DNA of 64,000 nucleotides from an uncultured Hyphomicrobiaceae bacterium. GTDB lineage: Bacteria; Pseudomonadota; Alphaproteobacteria; Rhizobiales; CALHAX01. The translations under genes and the position numbers were made by a program. The notes below the pieces were generated by a model that saw nothing but the letters and a program-made list of their open reading frames with translations, made no database searches and was not told the DNA's origin. Below, one piece after another: positions 40,106 through 49,018 of the stretch. Each line of letters opens with the position of its first letter. Position 1 is the first letter of the stretch. The stretch spans positions 1 to 64,000 of the forward strand of contig CALHAX010000092.1 of the NCBI GenBank assembly GCA_937931785.1. The letters are read 5' to 3'.

Positions 40106-40194
40106 TGCGTCTGATTCAAATGGAATCATGACGCGACGATCCAGGTTGCTCCACTGAGATCCCGATGTCTCCATTCAAGTCGGACACACCCTAA
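40100..40194 (+). repeat. 95-bp dispersed intergenic repeat, copy C
   Basis: About 90% identical (9 mismatches/95, ungapped) to the reverse complement of 25356-25450; overlaps the stop codon of the GGDEF-PilZ gene. Confidence 0.88.
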
Positions 40195-40221
40195 GCACGA
40201 TGGCATAATTCGTGAATTGTC

Positions 40222-41961
40222 ATGCCTGACGTCATGTTCCTGGCCATTGAGTTGCCAGGGCAACCCGCTTCAGGCTTCGAATTCATGCTGCCAACTCGCG
40301 CTATCCTGCCATCAAGTCCCCGTCGCAACTGGTTCTCCATTCCGAGAGAAGATCTTGAGAATGGTGCTTTGTGGTTCACAATGGCACTCAGCGGGTTCGT
40401 TTTGTTCGAGCCTGCGCCATTCGAATTTATGGTCCTGGCACTGATTGGGATCTGGTTACTGTCGGGGCTTCATATCCCCCGTACACTGACATTAATCGTT
40501 GCGATTACTGGAATGTTGACGGTCACCGGCTTGCTGGCAGCGCTCTTGTCCACGACGTTGATCGCATCAGGTCGTCACGTTATAATCTCCATTTTTCTGT
40601 ACGCACTTACGATTGGGCTCGCCGCATTCGTGGCGCGCAATCCCCATCGCACACTTCCGATCATCATTAGCGGCTACACAGTTGCTGCCCTGATCGCCTG
40701 TGCTGCATCTATCATCGGATATTTCGGGCTTGTGGATGGTGCCGCTGAATTGTTCTTGCGTTACGACCGCGCTCGCGGAACGATGAAGGATCCAAACGTT
40801 TATGGTCCTTTTCTTGTTCTTCCGATGGTCTATATCTTTGTTCGTCATTTGATTGGTGAGGACAGGCTGGGCAGCCTGCAATCCGCGATTCTCGCAATCC
40901 TCGCGTTTGGTTTGCTTCTGAGTTTCTCACGCGGTGCCTGGGCCAACGTTGTCTTTACAGCTGCGGTATCAACATATCTCCTTTTCGTCTCGGCCAAAAC
41001 GAACAGCCTGCGGCTCAAAGTGATTGGCCTCACGGTATTCATTTCCGTAATCTCGGTTGCGCTCCTCGTGTTTGCACTGAGTTTTGATGCAATTTCCGAC
41101 CTGATGAGCACCCGCGGTCAACTGATCCAAAACTATGACACAACCGAACGCTTCGCAGGTGCGCAAATCTCCCTGGATGTCATTCTGAAAAATCCACTTG
41201 GCATTGGCGCTTACAGCTTCAAGGAGTTTCACGAAGCTGAGCCGCATAACGTTTATCTCTATAGTTTTCTAATCGGTGGCTGGATTGGAGGGTTTGCATA
41301 CATCGCTCTTGTACTCAGTACGATTTACGTAGGTTTTCACAACGCTTTCACCGAGGGTAATTTACGACCGCTCGCCATCGTGTTGTTCGCCACGTTCCTT
41401 GTTACAGCCTTTGAAGGATTGATTATCGACTCCGATCATTGGCGGCACTTCTACATATTGATTGCCTGCAACTGGGGCCTCTACACTTATCAAAGAGCTC
41501 ATCATTCAACGAGAACACGCGCACAGGACGCACCGTTTCCCATGAACAGGATGAGAGTATTGTCTCGTCGCAGCGCTCTGCGCGCAGTCAACACAATCGG
41601 CACAATCAAGCCTGCGTCCGTTTCAGCGTCAACAATCGATCTTTCATTCAAGAGCGCAATGAATCGTAAGAAAAACTGGCGTCGCAAACTCGGGAACGCA
41701 TCTCGCACACAAACCGAAAGTCATAAAAAGGCTTCGGCAACCTTGAACGGTTTTGAGGGAACAGAAACGAAACCGGGAATTTCAGCACGCGAACTGCGAG
41801 CGCGTTATGTCGACAGCATGAGAACGCGAGAGATCACGAAACTGCCCCCTCTTGATCGTTCACAATTCGGCATCCGGCCATCTGAGGCACTGCCAGACAG
41901 AAACGCATTTGGTCGCAGACAAACGGAACGTCATCAGAACGCTAACCCAGCCAGTCCCTGA
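40222..41961 (+). CDS. O-antigen ligase-like (Wzy/WaaL) membrane protein with long basic C-terminal extension
   Basis: Multiple TM segments, 'FGLLLSFSRGAWANVVFTAAVSTYLL', 'NPLGIGAYSFKEFHEAEPHNVYLYSFLIGGWIG'. Confidence 0.85.
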   Translation: MPDVMFLAIELPGQPASGFEFMLPTRAILPSSPRRNWFSIPREDLENGALWFTMALSGFVLFEPAPFEFMVLALIGIWLLSGLHIPRTLTLIVAITGMLTVTGLLAALLSTTLIASGRHVIISIFLYALTIGLAAFVARNPHRTLPIIISGYTVAALIACAASIIGYFGLVDGAAELFLRYDRARGTMKDPNVYGPFLVLPMVYIFVRHLIGEDRLGSLQSAILAILAFGLLLSFSRGAWANVVFTAAVSTYLLFVSAKTNSLRLKVIGLTVFISVISVALLVFALSFDAISDLMSTRGQLIQNYDTTERFAGAQISLDVILKNPLGIGAYSFKEFHEAEPHNVYLYSFLIGGWIGGFAYIALVLSTIYVGFHNAFTEGNLRPLAIVLFATFLVTAFEGLIIDSDHWRHFYILIACNWGLYTYQRAHHSTRTRAQDAPFPMNRMRVLSRRSALRAVNTIGTIKPASVSASTIDLSFKSAMNRKKNWRRKLGNASRTQTESHKKASATLNGFEGTETKPGISARELRARYVDSMRTREITKLPPLDRSQFGIRPSEALPDRNAFGRRQTERHQNANPASP

Positions 41962-43306
41962 ACTTGTGCCATGCCACACCTGCGCGCGCATATTGTTTGC
42001 GCAGGCCCGGCACCGGAAAGCGTGGTGCAAATCCGCGGACCAGAGCAGGAAGATGCATGGGTTTCGGGTCGTCGCCCGAGTTACCTCCCGCGAGCCATCT
42101 GGCGATTTCACGCCCAGCCCATGTGGCGTTGTTTACACCGTTGCCATGGTACGCAAGCCCGAAGTAGACCGACGGATCATCGGGGAACCGACCAATCGTG
42201 GGGCTGAGTCGGCTTGAGAAACAGACAAGTCCTCGCCATTTATACTCCATATCAACATGTGCCCATTCCGGCCACAGTCGCGCAATCTCTGCTCCAAGGT
42301 AGGCATGCGTCGTTTGTTCGCCAACCGGCGTACCTTTGAAGTCCCCACGCCCGCCAATCATCAGGCGATTGCCCGGCAACATACGGTAATAAACGTAGAC
42401 ATGGCGCGAATTGACAACAGGGTTTTCCGTCACCCATCGGTGCGCAGCTTGCTCGTCTCCTGTGAGCGGTCGCGTCACGACAATAACGCTCTGAAGCGGG
42501 AGCGCGCGCCCCCGAAGCTGGCGATGCAGGTTCTCAGGCAGGAACCCGTTCCCGGCGACAATGACACGCTTGGCCGTCACCGACCCGCCATCTGTCTCAA
42601 GAACATGTACACCATCCCGTTTGTGCCATGCATTGACCTTGCTGTGCGGATGAAGTGTTGCACCGCGTCGCTCTGCAGCGGCAGCAAGGCCCTGAGCATA
42701 CCTCAAAGGATGAAGCCCAAACGAGGGTTGTTCTAAAACCGCACCATGTTGATGCGGAGCGTCATAGCCAAGCGTTCGAAATTCATCCTGGTCGAGCACC
42801 TTGTAGTCTCGCTGCAATAGTTTGCGCTTGAACTCTGCGCCCTTTTGCATGGCCTCGAAATGCGCATCACTCTCGGCAACAACGTATTCTCCATTGCCCT
42901 GTCGTTGACAGTCGATCTGCTCTTCGTCTCCGATGGAACGCACAAGTTCAACCGCCTCCGCTTGCGCGTTCCAGTACTGCCGCGTTTCATCTTCGCCATA
43001 GAGCCGGACTTGATGCTTCAGAGATAAAAACGTACCGCCCATCGTGCAAAATCCACCGTTCCGCCCCGATGCCCCCCAACCGAAATGCCCCGCCTCCAGA
43101 ACCTGCACATCAATGCCGAAGTCACGTGCGAGATGATACGCAGCAGAGCATCCGGTGTATCCACCACCAATAATCGCCACATCGCATGTCTCATGGCCTT
43201 CAAGTGGTTTGCCCTGAACAGGTGACGGCCCTGCCGTTGCTTCCCAATAGGACGGTTGCGGTGTGTGAAAGTCGTAAAGACTCTTGTCGAAAAGGTCGTG
43301 CGGCAT
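41942..43306 (-). CDS. FAD-dependent amine oxidoreductase (DAO family, gamma-glutamylputrescine oxidase-like)
   Basis: 'CDVAIIGGGYTGCSAAYHLARDFGIDVQVLEAGHFGWGASGRNGG'; ATG at 43306 (the 43321 codon is TTG). Confidence 0.9.
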   Translation of the reverse strand: MPHDLFDKSLYDFHTPQPSYWEATAGPSPVQGKPLEGHETCDVAIIGGGYTGCSAAYHLARDFGIDVQVLEAGHFGWGASGRNGGFCTMGGTFLSLKHQVRLYGEDETRQYWNAQAEAVELVRSIGDEEQIDCQRQGNGEYVVAESDAHFEAMQKGAEFKRKLLQRDYKVLDQDEFRTLGYDAPHQHGAVLEQPSFGLHPLRYAQGLAAAAERRGATLHPHSKVNAWHKRDGVHVLETDGGSVTAKRVIVAGNGFLPENLHRQLRGRALPLQSVIVVTRPLTGDEQAAHRWVTENPVVNSRHVYVYYRMLPGNRLMIGGRGDFKGTPVGEQTTHAYLGAEIARLWPEWAHVDMEYKWRGLVCFSSRLSPTIGRFPDDPSVYFGLAYHGNGVNNATWAGREIARWLAGGNSGDDPKPMHLPALVRGFAPRFPVPGLRKQYARAGVAWHKFRDWLG

Positions 43307-43321
43307 GGTGTGTCCGGTCAA

Positions 43322-46300
43322 TCAGATCTGCTGTATGACGTCTTCAGCGAAGATGGCACCAATCACATCAAGAAAGTAGTCCACATCGGCGCGGGAAAAA
43401 CAGAGTGGTGGCCGGATCTTCAAAATATTGTCTTTGGGCCCATCCGAGCCAATCAGAACACGATGGTCCCGCAGTCGATTGACAACATACGACGCCTTGC
43501 GCGGTGAGTGGCCTCCATCCGGGTCGATCATTTCAACACCAAGGAACAAACCCATGCCGCGGACATCGCCAATGGCTGATGTCACCTTCTGATGCTCACG
43601 CAACCCATGCAAAATATGAGCACCAACAACCGCAGCATTCTCTGCAAGATGTTCGTCATCCAGAATGCGCAAGACTTCATGTCCTGCGGCGCACGAAACA
43701 GATGAACCGCCAAATGTTGAAAAAAACTCCATGCCGTTCGCAAAGGCATCAGCAATTTCACGGGTCGTGATCACGGCAGCCAGCGGATACCCGTTCCCAA
43801 TCGGTTTCCCCAGCACAACGATATCCGGCACCACGTTTTGCTGCTCAAAGCCCCACGCAAAGGTACCAAGTCGCCCCAACCCCGTTTGCACTTCGTCTGC
43901 AATACACAGCCCCCCCGCCTTGCGCACATGCGTGTACACCGCCTTGAGATATCCCTCAGGCGGCACGATCTGCCCACCGACGCTCGGAAAGGTTTCGGCA
44001 ATGAAGGCCGCGGGTCGTTTACCCGACCGGGCAAGACGCGTTACGACAGCCGCAACAGACGCCGCATATTTTCCCCCCGCACCAGTATCCTCCACCCCCC
44101 AACGCCCGCGGTAGGTGTCGGGATTGGGGACAACATGAACCCAGTCGGGAGCCCCATCTCCCCCGGGACCAGAGAATTTGTAGTCGCTGATGTCGATCGC
44201 TGCACACGTATGACCGTGATATCCATGCGCCATGACGATCGTGTCTTTCACGCCTGTGAAGGCACGCGCCAACCGGAGGGCAACTTCATTTGCCTCGCTC
44301 CCGGACGATAGCAGAAAACAGACATTGAGTGGATCAGGAAGTTTCTCGGTCAGTGCTTCAGCATACGCGTTGTGGACGGGCTGGAGATAGCGCGTATTTG
44401 TGTTCACCAACCGCATCTGCCGTGTCACGGCTTCCGTGACACGCGGATGGGCATGCCCGACATGCGGTACATTGTTATAGGCATCCAGATACGGTCGACC
44501 ATGATTGTCAAACAGATACGATTTCCACCCCCGCAAAACTGTAACTGGCATATCATAGGACAACTTCAGATTTGCCGTGGTCTGCGTAGCACGCCGTTGC
44601 TTCAAACGTTCAATGTCCAGCTCAGGTGCTGTGGCTTGGTCTGGTGAAAACCCAAGCAGTGCCGACGGATCTGGACAAAGATATCGCCACACGTGCCATT
44701 CGTCCGGGTCAGCGACACCAGGCCATGAGGGTCCGGGCAGCTCAAACAATCCGAGTTGTACGTGTATATGTGGAGCCCAACCACCGTTCTCGGTTTGGGA
44801 GCCAAGCAAAGCTATTTCATCTCCGGAACGCACGTCATCTCCAACGGCGTGGCGCGTCACCACCTCATGAGCAAGGTGTCCGTACAGGGAATAAAACGGT
44901 AGCTGACAGTCTGTCTCGTGACGCAGAACAAGAACGCCACCATAACCAAGGTTTTCGGGACACACATCAACAGAATGCACCGTTCCATCCAGTGGCGCAT
45001 GAACAGTGGTACCAGCAGGCAGAAACACATCAATGCCCAGATGAACCGTTCGGCGGTCCGTTGCAGGATGATCACCAGAGAAAAAACAAGGTGCTGTGTA
45101 GATCAGGCGTGGTTCGCCATACCTGCCAAGTGCGATGCGTCCATCCCGCATCCTGTTATCGATGAGGCGCGTAAGCTCATCACAGTTCAATCGCACCGGA
45201 TTTTGTGGTGCGTCGCCGCCGGTCACGCTCAGATCGAGAATATAAGCATCCTTCAGGTCGGTCTTGAAAATCGGTGCAACGCGATCCGTATTCTTCTTGA
45301 GCCACGTCGAGACATTCAAGGCAGTCGCGATAGGCTCATACCCTGCTGCCATACGGAGGCGTGCAAGAACGAATGGATCACAGATGTCAGGCAACAGCGC
45401 CAGGAAACGATCTATTGGCTCCTGTGATATCATCACATACGGATCATCCGGATTGTGCCGCTGCATATTCGCTGCGTTCAGTGCACTAACGGCCAATCGT
45501 GTGAGAACAAGTGGCCATATGAGCCTCACTTCTGCTTCGGACAATCTGCGTTGCGTACAATACCCTTGAACAAGCGTGGCAAGCGCTTCCTGCGGCCGCC
45601 GCTGATCAAGAACAATGTAAGCGCCTGCAATCGCCAGATCGCACACGGCCGGTGCCCGGATCATATCTCCAAAGTCGATAAGTCCTGTCAGATCCTGCGA
45701 GCCATCTGCCTGTGTTTGACAGAAAATATTGTAGTCGTTCAGGTCATTGTGAATCGCTTGCATGGGCAATCCGGCCAGCTCAGGGACACACGCGCTTTCA
45801 AATCGATCAAGGATTGAACTCAGTGCAGCATTTTTCTCCCGATCTTCTATCAACGCAAGATGCTTGCGCGACCACAACGGATCGCAGAGATTCCATTTGA
45901 TCTCCCGGTCAAGTTGTGGATGATCGAAATCACTCAGCTTGACATCAAGCATACCGAGCGCACGTCCAATATCTTCAATCAATTGTAACGTTTGTGGACG
46001 TATCAGAGCGTACGGTTTACCCGGAATCGCCGAGATCATCCATGCCAGTCGATCTTGCCCGTCTACGTCATTGAGCCGGGCCATGGCCCGACCGTCATGC
46101 GTCGTCACGATTGTTGGGACCAGACAAGCACCCTGCCCGCCTACAAGATGTTTCAAGGCCGCGACCTGCATTTCGACAAATGCCGGATCGCAGCCCGCAC
46201 GCATGATTTTGAGCACCGCCGCGTCGCCAACACGAAAGTTCAGATCATATTCACCATCCAGAGGAGTGAGCGGCGCGTCTGTATTCCAATGTGCGCGAAA

Positions 46301-46339
46301 CTGGGAGTCCCACCACGCTGTATCGTCATATTTGGACAT
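43322..46339 (-). CDS. three-domain protein: APH-type kinase + M23/LytM peptidase + class III aminotransferase/phospholyase
   Basis: 'HNDLNDYNIF...LIDFGDM' (kinase), 'HLGIDVFLPAG...PHIHVQ' (M23 HxxxD/HxH), 'VVLGKPIGNGYPLAAVI' (PLP lysine). Confidence 0.93.
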   Translation of the reverse strand: MSKYDDTAWWDSQFRAHWNTDAPLTPLDGEYDLNFRVGDAAVLKIMRAGCDPAFVEMQVAALKHLVGGQGACLVPTIVTTHDGRAMARLNDVDGQDRLAWMISAIPGKPYALIRPQTLQLIEDIGRALGMLDVKLSDFDHPQLDREIKWNLCDPLWSRKHLALIEDREKNAALSSILDRFESACVPELAGLPMQAIHNDLNDYNIFCQTQADGSQDLTGLIDFGDMIRAPAVCDLAIAGAYIVLDQRRPQEALATLVQGYCTQRRLSEAEVRLIWPLVLTRLAVSALNAANMQRHNPDDPYVMISQEPIDRFLALLPDICDPFVLARLRMAAGYEPIATALNVSTWLKKNTDRVAPIFKTDLKDAYILDLSVTGGDAPQNPVRLNCDELTRLIDNRMRDGRIALGRYGEPRLIYTAPCFFSGDHPATDRRTVHLGIDVFLPAGTTVHAPLDGTVHSVDVCPENLGYGGVLVLRHETDCQLPFYSLYGHLAHEVVTRHAVGDDVRSGDEIALLGSQTENGGWAPHIHVQLGLFELPGPSWPGVADPDEWHVWRYLCPDPSALLGFSPDQATAPELDIERLKQRRATQTTANLKLSYDMPVTVLRGWKSYLFDNHGRPYLDAYNNVPHVGHAHPRVTEAVTRQMRLVNTNTRYLQPVHNAYAEALTEKLPDPLNVCFLLSSGSEANEVALRLARAFTGVKDTIVMAHGYHGHTCAAIDISDYKFSGPGGDGAPDWVHVVPNPDTYRGRWGVEDTGAGGKYAASVAAVVTRLARSGKRPAAFIAETFPSVGGQIVPPEGYLKAVYTHVRKAGGLCIADEVQTGLGRLGTFAWGFEQQNVVPDIVVLGKPIGNGYPLAAVITTREIADAFANGMEFFSTFGGSSVSCAAGHEVLRILDDEHLAENAAVVGAHILHGLREHQKVTSAIGDVRGMGLFLGVEMIDPDGGHSPRKASYVVNRLRDHRVLIGSDGPKDNILKIRPPLCFSRADVDYFLDVIGAIFAEDVIQQI

Positions 46340-46461
46340 CGCGCTATTACGCCCCAAACCGCATATCTGTTTGCCACAGGCTCTTTCAGGCTTTGAGACA
46401 AAAGGGTCAAGCCAGCAAACCGCACTTGCTGCTTCAAAAAAACCATGACAATAAAGAGGTA

Positions 46462-46483
46462 TTGCCTAGTTTTCATGAGGCAA
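46462..46483. promoter_or_regulatory. inverted repeat TTGCCT-N10-AGGCAA in the divergent promoter region
   Basis: 6-bp perfect arms between the kinase-LytM-aminotransferase gene and the HpaB-like gene. Confidence 0.35.
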
Positions 46484-46540
46484 GTGACATCGTAAACCAG
46501 ATACGATCCCGAACGGTACGATGCGAGGAGACCACAGACC

Positions 46541-48082
46541 ATGATCCGCAACGGCGAACAGTATCGCGAAAGCCTGCGTGACGGCCGCGAAGTCTACATC
46601 AACGGCGAGCGCGTCAAGGATGTTACCACACACCCAATGTTCAAGCCGCTCGTGGATATTCGTGCTCGCGTCTATGACATGCAGCATGAGACGGCCACAC
46701 GGGACATCATGACCGTCACAGATGGTAGCGAAATCAACGCGGTCGGCAACGCACTCCCGTATACGCAGGACGACTGGTGGGCCAAACGCCGGGCAACAGA
46801 CGCCGTGATGGAAGATGTCGGCGGCGTCGTGACACGCGTGGGCGATGAAACTGTTGGCGAGATGTGGTCGCTTTACGACGGTCAGGATGTCCTGAACGAA
46901 GTCGATCCGCAGTTCTCGAAAAATATTGAAACCCACATTCATCAAGTCTTGAAAGGCGACCCTTTCCACGTCTCCGCAAACACAGACCCGAAGGGTGATC
47001 GCTCGAAGGCACCTCAGGATCAGGACCCGGACATGCTTCTGCATGTGGTCAAGGAAACCGACGAAGGCATCGTCGTTCGCGGGGCGAAATACGAAACCGC
47101 CGCTGCATACGCAAACCAGGCGTTCACCAAACCGACCATCGCGAACTGGGGCAATGATGAACTGAGCGACTACGCCGTCGGTTTTATTTGCGACCTCGGC
47201 GCGCCAGGAATGAAATTCATTTGCCGCACAGGATTTGCAGGGGCCCGGGGAAACTGTCCGCGCGCAGATGCCCGTGACTATCCCCTCGCCAACAAGTTTG
47301 ATGAAGTCGACACCCTGGTGATCTACGACAACGTTTTGATACCGTGGGAAAACGTATTGTTCTACCGTCACACGAAAGCTGCGGCGTTTATCCGCGCTAC
47401 TTTGCACCGCTACTCCGCGTTTGCCTTCGTCCAGCGCACGCTCAAGACCGCGGACATGATGATCGGCGCAGCGTTGTTCAACGTCCGCCAGACCGGGCTC
47501 GAAAAGCAACCCGCGGTACAGGAAAAACTGGCGCAACTCGCGATCTGGCGTGAAGGCATCAACGCCCACTTGACAGCCGCTGTTGCTCTTTGTGAAAAAT
47601 CGCCGGCTGGCCTCGCGATGCCAAACCAGTCGCTTTTGATGACGGGTCGCGTGCACGCACTCTCAAACCTGCCAACGATGATGCATACCGCAAGGGAATT
47701 GTGCGGCGGACAGATTTGCGTCACGCCTGACGCTGCAACCTTCGAAGCCCCGGAAACCAAGCCATGGATGGAGAAATACTACTCCATCAATGACAACTGG
47801 ATCGCCGACGACCGCCGCAAGCTTCTCGCCTACGCACGCGATCTCCTGAATTCGGATTACGCCGGACACCGCCTGACGTTCCAGCTGTTCGCACAGTCCG
47901 CTCCCTTCGCCCAACTGGGTGCGGTGTATCGCAACTTCGACTGGGACGGCCCTCTCGATTTCGTTAAACGCTCTGCCGAACTGTCAGACGCCGTGATGGA
48001 CGATACCGAGCGCCAGTCCGGCGATGGCGCCGTGAACCAGTGGTATCGTGAGAACACACCACTGGCTGATGCAGCGGAGTAA
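46541..48082 (+). CDS. 4-hydroxyphenylacetate 3-hydroxylase (HpaB)-like flavin-dependent monooxygenase, oxygenase component
   Basis: 'NGEQYRESLRDGREVYINGERVKDVTTHPMFKPLVD', 'YDNVLIPWENVLFYRH', 'ARELCGGQICVTPDAATFEAPE'. Confidence 0.9.
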   Translation: MIRNGEQYRESLRDGREVYINGERVKDVTTHPMFKPLVDIRARVYDMQHETATRDIMTVTDGSEINAVGNALPYTQDDWWAKRRATDAVMEDVGGVVTRVGDETVGEMWSLYDGQDVLNEVDPQFSKNIETHIHQVLKGDPFHVSANTDPKGDRSKAPQDQDPDMLLHVVKETDEGIVVRGAKYETAAAYANQAFTKPTIANWGNDELSDYAVGFICDLGAPGMKFICRTGFAGARGNCPRADARDYPLANKFDEVDTLVIYDNVLIPWENVLFYRHTKAAAFIRATLHRYSAFAFVQRTLKTADMMIGAALFNVRQTGLEKQPAVQEKLAQLAIWREGINAHLTAAVALCEKSPAGLAMPNQSLLMTGRVHALSNLPTMMHTARELCGGQICVTPDAATFEAPETKPWMEKYYSINDNWIADDRRKLLAYARDLLNSDYAGHRLTFQLFAQSAPFAQLGAVYRNFDWDGPLDFVKRSAELSDAVMDDTERQSGDGAVNQWYRENTPLADAAE

Positions 48083-49018
48083 ATGCGGTTTTCCTTCAAG
48101 CAGCTGCAATACTTCGTGGCCACTGGTGAAGAGGCCAGCATTCGTGCAGCCGCCACAAAAATCGGTGTATCGGAGCCGTCCATCTCAACGGCAATTGCGC
48201 ACCTCGAAAGCGAGTTCAACGTTCAGCTCTTCGTGCGCCATCATGCGCAAGGGGTTTCGTTGACACCTGCCGGTCGTCTTTTGCTAACTGAAACCAGAGA
48301 TGTCCTCGATAGAGCGGAGGCGCTCTACACGGCTGCTGACGAACTCGCCAACACGATTACAGGGAAAATATCAGTCGGCTCCCTGGTCACCCTCGCGCCA
48401 ATGATTCTGCCCGTGCTTGCTCAGACATTTACATCCGACAACGCACAAACCCGCGTCGTAACATCCGAGGACAATCAGGACGGCCTTATCGCCGCATTGC
48501 GCAACGCAGATATCGATGTGGCACTCACCTACGACATGCAATTACCAGACGATATCGAGTTCACGTCACTGGCCGACCTGCCAGCGCACGTGATTGTCGG
48601 GGCATCCCATCGCCTGGCCAAACGCAAAAACGTAAAGCTGACGGAACTCGCAACCGATCCTTACGTCCTGCTCGATCTTCCAACCAGTCGTGAATATTTT
48701 TTCAGCCTCTTCCGGCAAGCAGGCGTAAAGCCTATGATTGCCAGCCGATCTCAGTCCCAGGATGTCGTGTGGGCCACGGTCGCAAACAGCAACGCTTACA
48801 GTCTGCGCAACGTGCGCCCCCGCACCAATTGTGCACTCGATGGTCAACCCATCATCAGCATTCCCCTGGCCGGAGATCACGCCCCCCTGCACCTGGGCAT
48901 CGCAGTGCTTGCTGGAATACGCAAACGAACGCTTGTCGAAACATTCCAACGGTTCTGCTGTGCCCGCATTACCAATTCGAATATACCTGGCATGACAGAG
49001 ATCGGGAGCAGAAAATGA
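48083..49018 (+). CDS. LysR-family transcriptional regulator
   Basis: 'MRFSFKQLQYFVATGEEASIRAAATKIGVSEPSISTAIAHLESEFNVQLFVRH' HTH; start codon abuts the upstream TAA. Confidence 0.93.
   Translation: MRFSFKQLQYFVATGEEASIRAAATKIGVSEPSISTAIAHLESEFNVQLFVRHHAQGVSLTPAGRLLLTETRDVLDRAEALYTAADELANTITGKISVGSLVTLAPMILPVLAQTFTSDNAQTRVVTSEDNQDGLIAALRNADIDVALTYDMQLPDDIEFTSLADLPAHVIVGASHRLAKRKNVKLTELATDPYVLLDLPTSREYFFSLFRQAGVKPMIASRSQSQDVVWATVANSNAYSLRNVRPRTNCALDGQPIISIPLAGDHAPLHLGIAVLAGIRKRTLVETFQRFCCARITNSNIPGMTEIGSRK

Noticed and set aside
46466-47656. 396 aa minus-strand ORF antisense to the HpaB-like gene
   Set aside because: Lies entirely opposite a clear HpaB-family gene; Cys/Val-rich shadow translation without motifs.
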